NCBI GenBank assembly: GCA_034409055.1
Contig: DAOUMU010000402.1
Location: 1 to 21,588, forward strand
DNA from: DAOUMU01 sp034409055
Lineage (GTDB): Bacteria > Chloroflexota > Anaerolineae > 4572-78 > J111
Length of the DNA: 21,588 nucleotides
Reading direction: 5' to 3'
Positions 5,568 to 13,789 of the stretch are shown here, piece by piece (position 1 is the stretch's first letter; every line of letters starts with the position of its first letter). The translations under genes and the position numbers were made by a program. The notes below the pieces were generated by a model that saw only the letters and a list, made by a program, of their open reading frames with translations, searched no databases and had not been told where the DNA came from.

Positions 5568-6998
5568 ATGAATCCCTACACTAAATTCGACCCAGCTCAA
5601 CCACCGCCGCCGTTGATGACGGGTGAGCCAGGCTCCTTTGCTTATAGAACAATGACTACGCGAATACCGTCAATCGTGCAGACTGTCTTGGCCGATCACG
5701 CCGGCTTGTATCCACCTCAAATCAGGCAATCGCTCCAGGATTTGCACGACGAGATTGTCGAAGACAAGCCGGTCCGGCCCCTGGAAACCACCGCCCCAGA
5801 TGGACCAGTCTGGACCGAAGCCTGGCAGCCCTACCGGGACCGTACCTGGCTGGACATCCCCTGGTATTTTGCCGAGACTTTTTTCTACCGGCGTTTGCTG
5901 GAAGCGGCCGGTTATTTTGGGGGTGAAGAGGAACATATCAAGAACTGGGGCGGAGTCGATCCCTTCCTGCCGCGCAAGCAGGCGGAGTTGCAAATTCCCC
6001 CCGGACAGGCAGTAACCCCACCCTGGCGCGTTTTGGCCTCAGTCTTGTCACATACCGCAGACAATTCGGCCCGGAGTTTCCGGCTTTTATTACATCACTG
6101 TCTTTGGGGCAATCGGGTCGATCTGAGTTACGACAAAATCGCTCAATCCACCGGCCGGCAGATTGTGGTAGACAGCGAACAGGCCAATCTGCTGCTGGAT
6201 GATACCGGGAAAGTGCTGGCCCATTTGCAGCCGTCTCGTTTCTCCCCTGTACGTCCCGCACTCAAGTTCGGCGGTCGGCGGGCGGCGGGCGATGGGCGGC
6301 TTGACTTCATCTGCGACAACACCGGCACAGAACTCCTGATGGACTTAGCCCTGGCCGACTTTCTACTCCGATTTGATTGGGTGCAGCAGGTCACTCTGCA
6401 CGTCAAGGCTGATCCGACCTTTGTCTCCGACGCCACCGCAGCCGACGTTGACATGACCATAGCCGCCATCAAGGTTCAAACTGCAGTCGAGCCGCAGGGC
6501 CTGGCTGACCGGCTAGAAAATTATCGCCGCACCAAGCGGCTCCTTATTCAAGCTGATCTGTTCTGGAATAGCAGCCGTTTCTTCTGGGAGATTCCGCCCC
6601 CTCTCCGGACCGACCTAGCCCGGGCCCACCTGGTCTTCATCAAGGGCGACGCCAACTACCGCCGCCTGCTGGGCGACAGTTGCTGCTGGCCGCCCACCGT
6701 GCCGCTAGCCGATGCCGTGCCCTATTTCCCGGCCCCCTTTGTGGCCCTACGCACGATGAAGTCAGACCCGGTCGTCGGCCTGAAACCGGGCCAGGCCGAG
6801 GCCCTGGACCAGGCGGATAGCGAATGGCGGGTAAACGGCAAACGGGGGATGATTCAGGCGTTGTCAGGCCATTCTAAACCTGAAGCAACTGCAAAAACCG
6901 TTGGTAGGCCTCGGTCCAGGCCGCCTCATCTTCGGGCTGATAAGTCTCCACCGGGAAGGATCGCCGCACGATGTCCCGCCCCTCACTCAAGGAGCTAA
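5568..6998 (+). CDS. ARMT1-like DUF89 damage-control metal phosphatase
   Basis: This 476-residue protein matches the subfamily of DUF89 phosphatases that includes human ARMT1, metal-dependent enzymes thought to hydrolyse harmful sugar phosphates. The N-terminal helical region runs to about residue 230. The catalytic part contains DNTGTELLMDLALAD (about 249-263), the DNxG metal motif, then KADPTFVSDAT (about 281-291), FIKGDANYRRLLGD (near 359-372) and the late RTMKSD motif (about 396-401). A domestic role beside a sugar-phosphate-producing operon is an attractive inference. Family similarity appears to end near GKRGMIQAL (about residue 432); the remaining 44 basic, Pro-rich residues are antisense to the end of rhaB and may reflect loss of the original stop. 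The start is uncertain: no good Shine-Dalgarno precedes ATG 5568, and M17 (5616) is an alternative. Confidence 0.85.
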   Translation: MNPYTKFDPAQPPPPLMTGEPGSFAYRTMTTRIPSIVQTVLADHAGLYPPQIRQSLQDLHDEIVEDKPVRPLETTAPDGPVWTEAWQPYRDRTWLDIPWYFAETFFYRRLLEAAGYFGGEEEHIKNWGGVDPFLPRKQAELQIPPGQAVTPPWRVLASVLSHTADNSARSFRLLLHHCLWGNRVDLSYDKIAQSTGRQIVVDSEQANLLLDDTGKVLAHLQPSRFSPVRPALKFGGRRAAGDGRLDFICDNTGTELLMDLALADFLLRFDWVQQVTLHVKADPTFVSDATAADVDMTIAAIKVQTAVEPQGLADRLENYRRTKRLLIQADLFWNSSRFFWEIPPPLRTDLARAHLVFIKGDANYRRLLGDSCCWPPTVPLADAVPYFPAPFVALRTMKSDPVVGLKPGQAEALDQADSEWRVNGKRGMIQALSGHSKPEATAKTVGRPRSRPPHLRADKSPPGRIAARCPAPHSRS

Positions 6999-8367
6999 TC
7001 CGGCCCACGGCCAGCATCTGCATCAAGATATTGCCGGTAGCAGTTGCTTCAATCGGGCCGGTCACCACGGGCCGGCCGGTGGCATCGGCCGTAAATTGGT
7101 TGAGCAGTCGATTTTGGGAACCGCCACCCACAATATGAACCACGGTAATCGGCTGCCCGGTCATTTCCTCGACCTTTTCCACCACCCAACGGTATTTGAG
7201 AGCCAGGCTTTCCAGGGCAGCGCGCACAAAAGCCCCTTTACTGTCGGGCGGGGTCTGCCCGGTGCGCGTGCAGAAATCCCGGATCCGGGCCGGCATGTCG
7301 CCCGGGGCCAGGAAGGTGACATCATCGGGATCGACCAGGGCGACGAAGGGAGTCGCCTCAGCGGCCAGGCGGGTCAGGTCATCGTAAGACAGTTCCTCGC
7401 CCTGCTGGGCCCAGGTTCGGCGACATTCCTGCACCAACCATAACCCCATGATATTCTTCAACAGCCGGATGGTATTTTGCACCCCCCCTTCGTTGGTGAA
7501 ATTATAGGCCAGGCTTTGCTCGTTGATGACCGGTGAAGCAGTCTCCACTCCCATCAACGACCAGGTTCCGGAACTGAGATAGGTGAAACTACTCTGATCT
7601 GATTCAGTCACCGGCACAGCAGCCACCGCACTGGCCGTATCGTGACAGCCGGGGGCAATGACCGGGACGTCCCCCTTGATGCCCACTTCTCCGGCAATGG
7701 CTGGCAGGAGGGAACCAAGCCTGGTGCCGGGCTGGATCACCTCCTGGAAAATGTGAGTCGGCAGGCCCAATTTTTCCAGCAAGGAAGTGGCCCATTGCCC
7801 CTGCCCCATGTTAAAGCACTGGCTGGTACTGGCAATGGTAAACTCGCTGGCCTTCTGACCGGTGAACCAATAGTTGAACAAATCCGGCATCATCAGCAGA
7901 GTATCGGCCATTTCCAGAGCCGGTGACTGTTGCAGGGACATGGCTAATAACTGGAAGAGGCTATTGATCTGCATAAATTGGATGCCGGTTTGCTCAAATA
8001 TCTCCTCACGGGGCACCATAGCAAAAGCCCTTTCCAGGATACCATCGGTCCGGCTATCGCGGTAATGGTAGGGATGGCCGACAAGCTTACCGGTCCGGTC
8101 CAGCAGACCAAAATCGACTCCCCACGTATCCAGGCCCAGGGCCGCCAGTTCGGCCCCATACTCATTAATTGTCTTGGCCAGGCCACGTTTCATTTCGGTA
8201 AAAAGGTTCAGAGCATTCCAGTGCAGGCTATCGTGAATACGCACCGGCCCATTGGCAAAGCGATGCACCTCCTCCAAGGTCAACCGCTCGCCATCAAAAC
8301 GCCCCACCACAGCCCGGCCACTTTCCGCTCCCAAATCTAAGGCTAAAAAGTTCGTGGTTTTGGTCAT
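6874..8367 (-). CDS. rhaB: Rhamnulokinase-type FGGY kinase
   Basis: At about 497 residues this is a full-length FGGY kinase of the rhamnulokinase family, phosphorylating a ketose (L-rhamnulose, or here plausibly L-fuculose) with ATP. Family marks: LALDLGAESGRAVVGRF at the N terminus (the DxGAxSGR form typical of RhaB), LGLDTWGVDFGLLD, PYHYRDSRTDG, the catalytic-Asp region GCHDTASAVAAVP, YLSSGTWSLMG, and the C-terminal ATP-site GGGSQNRLLNQ with ATATGN. I chose ATG 8367, because AAGGATGGAG lies just upstream; ATG 8376 sits directly against AAGG and is less likely. It is the last gene of the minus-strand operon, 74 bases after fucI. No rhamnose isomerase or rhamnulose-phosphate aldolase is present, so placement after fucI hints that it serves as the fuculose kinase. 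Its 3' end overlaps the DUF89 gene. Confidence 0.9.
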   Translation of the reverse strand: MTKTTNFLALDLGAESGRAVVGRFDGERLTLEEVHRFANGPVRIHDSLHWNALNLFTEMKRGLAKTINEYGAELAALGLDTWGVDFGLLDRTGKLVGHPYHYRDSRTDGILERAFAMVPREEIFEQTGIQFMQINSLFQLLAMSLQQSPALEMADTLLMMPDLFNYWFTGQKASEFTIASTSQCFNMGQGQWATSLLEKLGLPTHIFQEVIQPGTRLGSLLPAIAGEVGIKGDVPVIAPGCHDTASAVAAVPVTESDQSSFTYLSSGTWSLMGVETASPVINEQSLAYNFTNEGGVQNTIRLLKNIMGLWLVQECRRTWAQQGEELSYDDLTRLAAEATPFVALVDPDDVTFLAPGDMPARIRDFCTRTGQTPPDSKGAFVRAALESLALKYRWVVEKVEEMTGQPITVVHIVGGGSQNRLLNQFTADATGRPVVTGPIEATATGNILMQMLAVGRISSLSEGRDIVRRSFPVETYQPEDEAAWTEAYQRFLQLLQV

Positions 8368-8441
8368 AGACTCCATCCTTATTGGTTATCTTGCTACCGG
8401 ATACATTCTCGATTGACAGAAATTTTGTCGGCAAAGACCGG

Positions 8442-10262
8442 CTAATAATCTCCATACAGCGGCCCAAAGTTAGCACAAGCCCGAAAATCTGCCCCCTGCG
8501 GGTCCATCGCCCCAAAGGCCGTCCAGGTGCTGGGGCGGAAGATCTTCTCTTCCCCGACGTTGTGCATGTAGACCGGAATGCGCAGCATCGAGGCCAGCGT
8601 GATCAAATCGGCCCCAATATGACCGTAGCTGATCGCCCCGTGATTGGCCCCCCAGTTGTACATGACCGTGTACACGTCTCGAAACGGTCCCCGACCGGTC
8701 ACATTCGGCACAAACCAGGTCGTCGGCCAGGTCGGGTTGGTCCGCTCGTCCAGCACCTCGTGCACCTCTGCCGGCAGATCAACCGTATAGCCCTCGGCGA
8801 TTTGTAAGGCCGGTCCCAGCCCCTTGATCAGGTTCAACCGGCACATCGTCACCGGCATACCCCCCCGCGTCAAGAAGCGGGTCGACCAGCCCCCACCCCG
8901 GAAATACTCCACCATCGAGGTGTGCCAGCTCGTGGCCGCCAGGCACTTTTCCACCTCGTCCGGGGTGATCTCCCAGAAGGGTTTCATCACCGCCTGGCCA
9001 GCCCTGGCTTGCTGGCCTGTCCCGTCCAACGTGGCCGGACCGGAGTTGATCAGATGCAGAATGCCGCCCTCGGCTCGACCACTCAGTGCATAGCCGCTCA
9101 CCCGCTTGACCGCCTCCGGGCTCCAGTAGGTCCGCACGTCGGCAAAGATCTGGGCCGTACCCGTCAACAGATGGCCAAACAGCATCGAGATGCCGTTCAG
9201 GGCATCATTCTCCGTGGCCACGATGTAGGGCTGGCGGATGCCCTGCCAATCAAAAGAGGTGTTCAGAATGGCCTCCATGAAATCCCCGTTGGGGAAATGA
9301 TCGGTCCACTGCCGCTGCCCCTGGAAGCCGGAGGCAATGGCGTTGTGGCCCAGGGCTTCCTCGCCAAAGCCCAGTTCGGCCAGGCGGGGATTGCCCACCA
9401 TCAAGTCTCGGACAATCATGGCCATCTTGACCGAGATTTCCCAGGACTCGTCCTTCTTCTGCCGGCTGTGCTGCATTTCCGGCGGGTTGTAATCCTTGCC
9501 CTCGGGACAGTTGGCCTTGACCCAGGCCAGGGCTTGCTCGAACTCGGCCGGGTCGTAAATCTCCTCCTCGATGCGCCGGGTCAACTCGCTCATATCAATG
9601 TCTTCGGCCCGCATACCCAGGTAGCTTTCAAACAGGGGCTGATCCACGATCGAGCCGGCAATGCCCATCGACGTGCCCCCAATCGACAGATACGATTTGC
9701 CGCGCAGCGTGGCCACGGCCAACCCGGCTTTGGCAAACTGGAGCAGCTTCTCCTGCACGTCAACCGGAATGGAGGTATCGCCCGCATCCTGCACGTCTCG
9801 CCCGTAGATACTGAAGGCCGGTAACCCCTTCTGGCTGTGTCCGGCCAGGACGGCGGCCAGGTAGACCGCCCCGGGTCGCTCCGTGCCGTTGAAGCCCCAC
9901 ACGGCCTTGGGAATGTGGGGGTCCATGTCCATCGTTTCCGCCCCGTAGCACCAACAGGGGGTGACGGTGATGGACAGGCCCACCCCTTCTTTTTTGAACT
10001 GCTCGGCGCAGCGGGCCGTTTCGGCCACCCGGCCGATGGTGCCATCGGCGATGACACACTGGACCGGCAAGCCGTTGGTGTGGCGCAGGTTCTCGCTCAG
10101 CAGGTTGGCTACCGATTGGGCCATCGCCATCGTCTGTTCTTCCAGCGACTCACGCACCCCCCCCAACCGGCCATCAATCGTCGGCCGGATGCCGATTTTG
10201 GGCATATCGCCCACCAGCCGATTTTCGGGTGGGTTCATTTTGATGTCTTTTACGTTTGGCAT
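8442..10262 (-). CDS. fucI: L-fucose isomerase
   Basis: A 606-residue cytoplasmic manganese-dependent isomerase converting L-fucose to L-fuculose; the E. coli enzyme also accepts D-arabinose. Similarity to E. coli FucI (591 residues) runs the whole length: IGIRPTIDGR (23-32), ITVTPCWCYGAETMDMDP (98-115), WGFNGTERPGAVYLAA (122-137). The metal/catalytic residues are present: Glu351 (ATENDALNG), Asp375 (FADVRTYW) and His541 (NWGANHG). The frame is open to 10313, but ATG 10262 is the start because a perfect AGGAGG lies seven bases before it; the family's conserved region begins soon after. The gene lies 47 bases after the aldehyde oxidoreductase and just before rhaB, in one operon. This is the most secure functional anchor of the locus. 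Confidence 0.97.
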   Translation of the reverse strand: MPNVKDIKMNPPENRLVGDMPKIGIRPTIDGRLGGVRESLEEQTMAMAQSVANLLSENLRHTNGLPVQCVIADGTIGRVAETARCAEQFKKEGVGLSITVTPCWCYGAETMDMDPHIPKAVWGFNGTERPGAVYLAAVLAGHSQKGLPAFSIYGRDVQDAGDTSIPVDVQEKLLQFAKAGLAVATLRGKSYLSIGGTSMGIAGSIVDQPLFESYLGMRAEDIDMSELTRRIEEEIYDPAEFEQALAWVKANCPEGKDYNPPEMQHSRQKKDESWEISVKMAMIVRDLMVGNPRLAELGFGEEALGHNAIASGFQGQRQWTDHFPNGDFMEAILNTSFDWQGIRQPYIVATENDALNGISMLFGHLLTGTAQIFADVRTYWSPEAVKRVSGYALSGRAEGGILHLINSGPATLDGTGQQARAGQAVMKPFWEITPDEVEKCLAATSWHTSMVEYFRGGGWSTRFLTRGGMPVTMCRLNLIKGLGPALQIAEGYTVDLPAEVHEVLDERTNPTWPTTWFVPNVTGRGPFRDVYTVMYNWGANHGAISYGHIGADLITLASMLRIPVYMHNVGEEKIFRPSTWTAFGAMDPQGADFRACANFGPLYGDY

Positions 10263-10269
10263 AAGTTTT

Positions 10270-10275
10270 CCTCCT
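10270..10275 (-). promoter_or_regulatory. Ribosome binding site of fucI (AGGAGG)
   Basis: The plus strand reads CCTCCT here, so the mRNA carries a perfect AGGAGG seven bases before ATG 10262. It rules out the longer open frame starting at 10313, which would overlap the upstream gene's stop. Confidence 0.85.
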
Positions 10276-10309
10276 AAAAATGAATTTTCAAAATACTCAC
10301 TTTCATAGC

Positions 10310-12226
10310 TCAAATCCGTTCAGTATGCCCCTCCTCCACTACCCATTCCAGATGCTGATCCAGCAGTGTCTCGTACCGGGGCCGTCCAGCATCATCCCAC
10401 CCCAACATGCGATAGTAGGTCTGCACGGCGGCGGTAAATGCCTCCCGATCCAGGCGCGTTCCATCCCAGCGGCCGCCGGGCAGGTGTAGGGGCTCGTCGA
10501 AAAAACGGGCGGGTAGGGTATCGTCAGCAGCGGTCAGCCCTTCACGCAGGTTGTAGACCCGCATCAGGTGGAGCCGCCGCTCGCCAAAACGCATGATTTC
10601 GTAGGCCGAGGTATTCCAGCCAGTAACGGCCCCCAGCAGCCTGGCCATATCGGCCAGGCTCAAAACCCGGGTGGGGGCAATAGCGAAGATACACAGGTCC
10701 AGCGCGTCTGCAGCGGACCAGAGAGCAGCCAATGCTTTGAAGTTTCGCACCTTCTTGCTGCCCAAATAGTCCATCGGCATCCGTTCCAGGATGCCCACCG
10801 TTCGCGAACTGGCCAGGGTATGCTCCCAGCCCACCTCGGTGTCGTAATCCCAGTCATGTTCGCAGATATCGTAGCGAGGCCCTATGGGGGCGGTGGCATA
10901 CCCCAGGGCCAGGTTGGTTTGGGTACGCGGCTCAAAACAAACCATCTCCAACCCTTTAACGTGCATAGCATACCGCTCGGCCTCACTGCTAATCCGGGTC
11001 GCCGCCCGACGCGCCCCCTCGGCCAGGACATCGCCGAACCCTTGCCGGTAGGCGATATCCCGAATCATGGCCAGCACAGCCGCCGGCTGCCCAAAACGAA
11101 GCGGCATACCGGTCTGCGTTTCGGTTAAGAGACCTTGTTCAACACATTCCATGGCCATCGACAGGGTAAAACCCAGCGAAGTCGGGTCAAGGCCGAGATC
11201 ATTGCACAGCACGTTGGCCCGGAAGATAGCGTCCAGATCGCTCAGGCCAAGGTTGGGGCCAAGCGTACCGGTAATTTCCTGGTGGATGCCGCCAGCCCGG
11301 GGGTCGTAGGCAGCAGCATCGTCGGTGCCGAAGAATTTGATGCAGTTATTGGGACAGCCGGGACAATTCCCCTCGTGGCGATAGCGGGGCATAAAGTATT
11401 GGGCATCGTAATTATCAGCCGCTTCGAAAATAGCATCCCGGTAGTTACGGGTACACAAGGCCGCATCGAGGCCGTGCAGATGAACCCAGGCCGAGAAACC
11501 CGGTGGCTCAAGCTGCCAACGGGTCAGGGCGTTATCTCTCATCCTGGCCCGATACTGTGCTGTGATTTCGGCACAGGTCGCCGGATCGGCCACGGGTGGG
11601 TGGTGTTCACCCCGAATAACAATACCTTTGAGACGTTTGGAGCCCATCACCGCACCCATCCCCATGCGAGCCGCCTGGTAACTCCGCTCGCTGACGATGC
11701 TGGCGAAACGGACCCGGTGTTCGCCGGCCGGACCAATCACAGCGGTATGAATGTCCGGCCCAAACTGTGCTTCCAGCCGGTCCACCGTCTGGGAGACGGG
11801 TCGTCCCCACAGGTCACCAGCCGGGTGAAAAATCACCTGGCCGTTTTCAACCAACACCACCGTGGGCTGGTCGGCCTCTCCGTGAAACACCAGCGCGTCC
11901 ACACCACTGCCTTTCAGGGCGATGCCAAACGGTCCCTCACAGCGGGTCTCGCCAATGCCACCAGTCAGTGGACTCTTGGCCGCAGCCGTATAACGCGCCA
12001 GACCGGCATAGGGATGGCCAGCCACGACACTCGAAGTGATGATGAGCAGGTTGGCCGGATCGAAGGCATCAATCCCAGGGGCGCACTGGCGCAAGAGGTA
12101 GTAAGTAGCCAGTAATCCACCCCCACCGTAGATACGCCAGAAACGGTCGTCGGGCTCTTCGATCCAACTCCGTCGTGCGGTGAGGTCAATATGAAGTACT
12201 TTGCCATAATAGCCAAAACGTTCCAT
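10310..12226 (-). CDS. Aldehyde:ferredoxin oxidoreductase (tungsten type)
   Basis: A 638-residue member of the AOR family, which oxidises aldehydes to acids with ferredoxin, using a tungsto-bispterin cofactor and one 4Fe-4S cluster. The N-terminal domain has YYGKVLHIDLT and YGGGGLLATYYLL; MGMGAVMGSKRLKGI (188-202) is the family's pterin-side signature. The cluster ligands are C288, C291, C295 (CPGCPNNC) and C512 (DLCIFA), the same arrangement as the Pyrococcus furiosus enzyme. EITGTLGPNLGLSDLD near 317-332 is also typical. It is 13 bases after the xylulokinase and 47 before fucI. Cleavage of L-fuculose-1-phosphate gives L-lactaldehyde, so lactaldehyde oxidation is a reasonable role; direct oxidation of an aldose is the alternative. 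Its presence implies an anaerobic or microaerobic lifestyle. AAGG eight bases before ATG supports the start. Confidence 0.93.
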   Translation of the reverse strand: MERFGYYGKVLHIDLTARRSWIEEPDDRFWRIYGGGGLLATYYLLRQCAPGIDAFDPANLLIITSSVVAGHPYAGLARYTAAAKSPLTGGIGETRCEGPFGIALKGSGVDALVFHGEADQPTVVLVENGQVIFHPAGDLWGRPVSQTVDRLEAQFGPDIHTAVIGPAGEHRVRFASIVSERSYQAARMGMGAVMGSKRLKGIVIRGEHHPPVADPATCAEITAQYRARMRDNALTRWQLEPPGFSAWVHLHGLDAALCTRNYRDAIFEAADNYDAQYFMPRYRHEGNCPGCPNNCIKFFGTDDAAAYDPRAGGIHQEITGTLGPNLGLSDLDAIFRANVLCNDLGLDPTSLGFTLSMAMECVEQGLLTETQTGMPLRFGQPAAVLAMIRDIAYRQGFGDVLAEGARRAATRISSEAERYAMHVKGLEMVCFEPRTQTNLALGYATAPIGPRYDICEHDWDYDTEVGWEHTLASSRTVGILERMPMDYLGSKKVRNFKALAALWSAADALDLCIFAIAPTRVLSLADMARLLGAVTGWNTSAYEIMRFGERRLHLMRVYNLREGLTAADDTLPARFFDEPLHLPGGRWDGTRLDREAFTAAVQTYYRMLGWDDAGRPRYETLLDQHLEWVVEEGHTERI

Positions 12227-12239
12227 TTTGCGAACCTTA

Positions 12240-13757
12240 TCATAGCCCTACTTGCAATTGACGAAAATCCTCCCGATGTTTTTGATAGGCGCTGCGGAAT
12301 AAGGGTAACAACGTCTGATAAAAGGCATGACGTTGACCATTTGGTTCAACCGGCGGGCCATACGTGGCCCATGTTTGGGCCGTAGGACCGGGCTCGAAAC
12401 AGCCAATACCGCCTCCGGCCAACAGCACCGCACCCAGGGCAGACTGCTCCCCCACTTCGAGCCGCTGCACAGGCAGCCCAAACACATCGGCCACGATTTG
12501 CCGCCAGAGCCGGCTCCGCGCCCCACCACCAGCCATAATAATTCGTTCAGGCTTGGCCCCCAGTTCGGCCAACACCCGGTAGGCATCATAGGCCGCCAGG
12601 GCCACCCCTTCCATCACCGCCCGCACCAGTTCGGCCCGGCTATGGCTGGCACTAAGCCCCAGGAAGAGCCCCCGCGCCTGGGGGTCCATGTGGGGGGTAC
12701 GCTCACCCACCAGGTAAGGCAGAAAAAGTAACCCTTTGGCGCCGGGAGGCACTTTTTCGGCCCAGGCCATCATCTGAGTATAGGCCCCGTCACCCGACAG
12801 GCCCAACACCTGATCCCGCAACCAGCGCAAGGCCAATCCGGCCGAGAGAATGGCCGCCATCTGGTACCAGCCGGCCTGATCCGGTTCCGGGGTCAAGGCC
12901 CCGCAGAAGGTATGGATACGGCCGGCCTGGTCTACATGGACCTCTGGAGCCGGCAGGACGATTTGCCCCCCGGTGCTGATGGTCAAAAGCAAGGTTTGAG
13001 CTTTGACAATGCCAGCGCCAACTGCACTGCTGGCCGTATCGGCCGCCCCGGTCACCACCGGGATACCGGCCGATAACCCCAGGGCCCTGGCTGCCTGGTA
13101 GCTCAGATAACCCGCCACGGCGGTCGAGGCTTGCACGGCAGGTAATTTAGCCGCATCTATGTCCAGGGCCGCCAAGACCTGCGGGGACCAGTCACGGCGG
13201 TGTACATCCAGGAGCAGGGTGCCCGAACCATCGCTGGGGTCGGTATGGTAATGGCCGGTCAAACGCCAGCGCAGATAATCTTTGGGCAAAAGGATTATGT
13301 GCGTCTGTCGCCACAGGTCGGGCTGCGCCTGCTGCACCCAGCGTAAGGTCGCCGCTTGAAAGCCGGTGGCCACCGGGCTACCGGTCAATTCGATCAGACG
13401 CTCCGCCCCGAGCAGGTCGGTTATCTCCTGCACCTGGCGCTGGCTGCGTTGGTCAGGCCAGATGACAGCCGGGGCCAGCCATTGACCGGTCTTGTTCAGC
13501 AGAACCGTGCCGTGCATTTGCCCGGAGAAGCCAATGGCCGAAATCGAAACCGGGGTATCCTGGACGCTGGCCAACGCCCGGCGCACAGCGGTAATAGTAG
13601 CCTGCCACCAATCATCGGGAGACTGTTCCGACCGATTCGGTTGCGGATGATGAATAGAATACTCGGCACTCCCCTGCCCCAAAATCTGGCCAGTATCTGT
13701 GACGAGTAAAACTTTGACTGAAGATGTACCGAGATCAATACCGAGTAATTGTGACAC
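12240..13757 (-). CDS. xylB: Xylulokinase-type FGGY kinase
   Basis: About 505 residues, full length for an FGGY kinase. It begins SQLLGIDLGTSSVKVLLV, the phosphate-binding strand-loop, and carries GFSGQMHGTVLL, the xylulose-contacting QMHG segment of XylB, followed by AVIWPDQRSQ. The catalytic Asp lies in VVTGAADTASSAVGAG, and the ATP-site glycines are in IIMAGGGARSRLWRQI. Xylulokinase makes D-xylulose-5-phosphate, but no xylose isomerase is present, so a related ketose from this pathway is possible. The start is uncertain: GTG 13757 follows GCGAGG and gives the family's usual N terminus, while an upstream TTG at 13793 overlaps the preceding stop (TTGA) and would add 12 residues. Thirteen bases separate its stop from the aldehyde oxidoreductase. 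Confidence 0.88.
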   Translation of the reverse strand: MSQLLGIDLGTSSVKVLLVTDTGQILGQGSAEYSIHHPQPNRSEQSPDDWWQATITAVRRALASVQDTPVSISAIGFSGQMHGTVLLNKTGQWLAPAVIWPDQRSQRQVQEITDLLGAERLIELTGSPVATGFQAATLRWVQQAQPDLWRQTHIILLPKDYLRWRLTGHYHTDPSDGSGTLLLDVHRRDWSPQVLAALDIDAAKLPAVQASTAVAGYLSYQAARALGLSAGIPVVTGAADTASSAVGAGIVKAQTLLLTISTGGQIVLPAPEVHVDQAGRIHTFCGALTPEPDQAGWYQMAAILSAGLALRWLRDQVLGLSGDGAYTQMMAWAEKVPPGAKGLLFLPYLVGERTPHMDPQARGLFLGLSASHSRAELVRAVMEGVALAAYDAYRVLAELGAKPERIIMAGGGARSRLWRQIVADVFGLPVQRLEVGEQSALGAVLLAGGGIGCFEPGPTAQTWATYGPPVEPNGQRHAFYQTLLPLFRSAYQKHREDFRQLQVGL

Positions 13758-13789
13758 TGTAGCCTCGCCAATCAGCGTATTTGGCAATA

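Noticed and set aside
8922..9824. Long plus-strand open frame (300 codons) opposite fucI
   Set aside because: It is antisense to a fully conserved fucI, has no recognisable family and lacks a convincing ribosome site; it reflects GC-rich codon bias.
10263..10313. N-terminal extension of fucI by 17 residues
   Set aside because: A perfect AGGAGG at 10270-10275 points to ATG 10262, and the longer form would overlap the upstream stop codon.
11135..12115. Long plus-strand open frame (326 codons) opposite the aldehyde oxidoreductase
   Set aside because: It is a shadow of the conserved minus-strand gene, with no domain pattern of its own.
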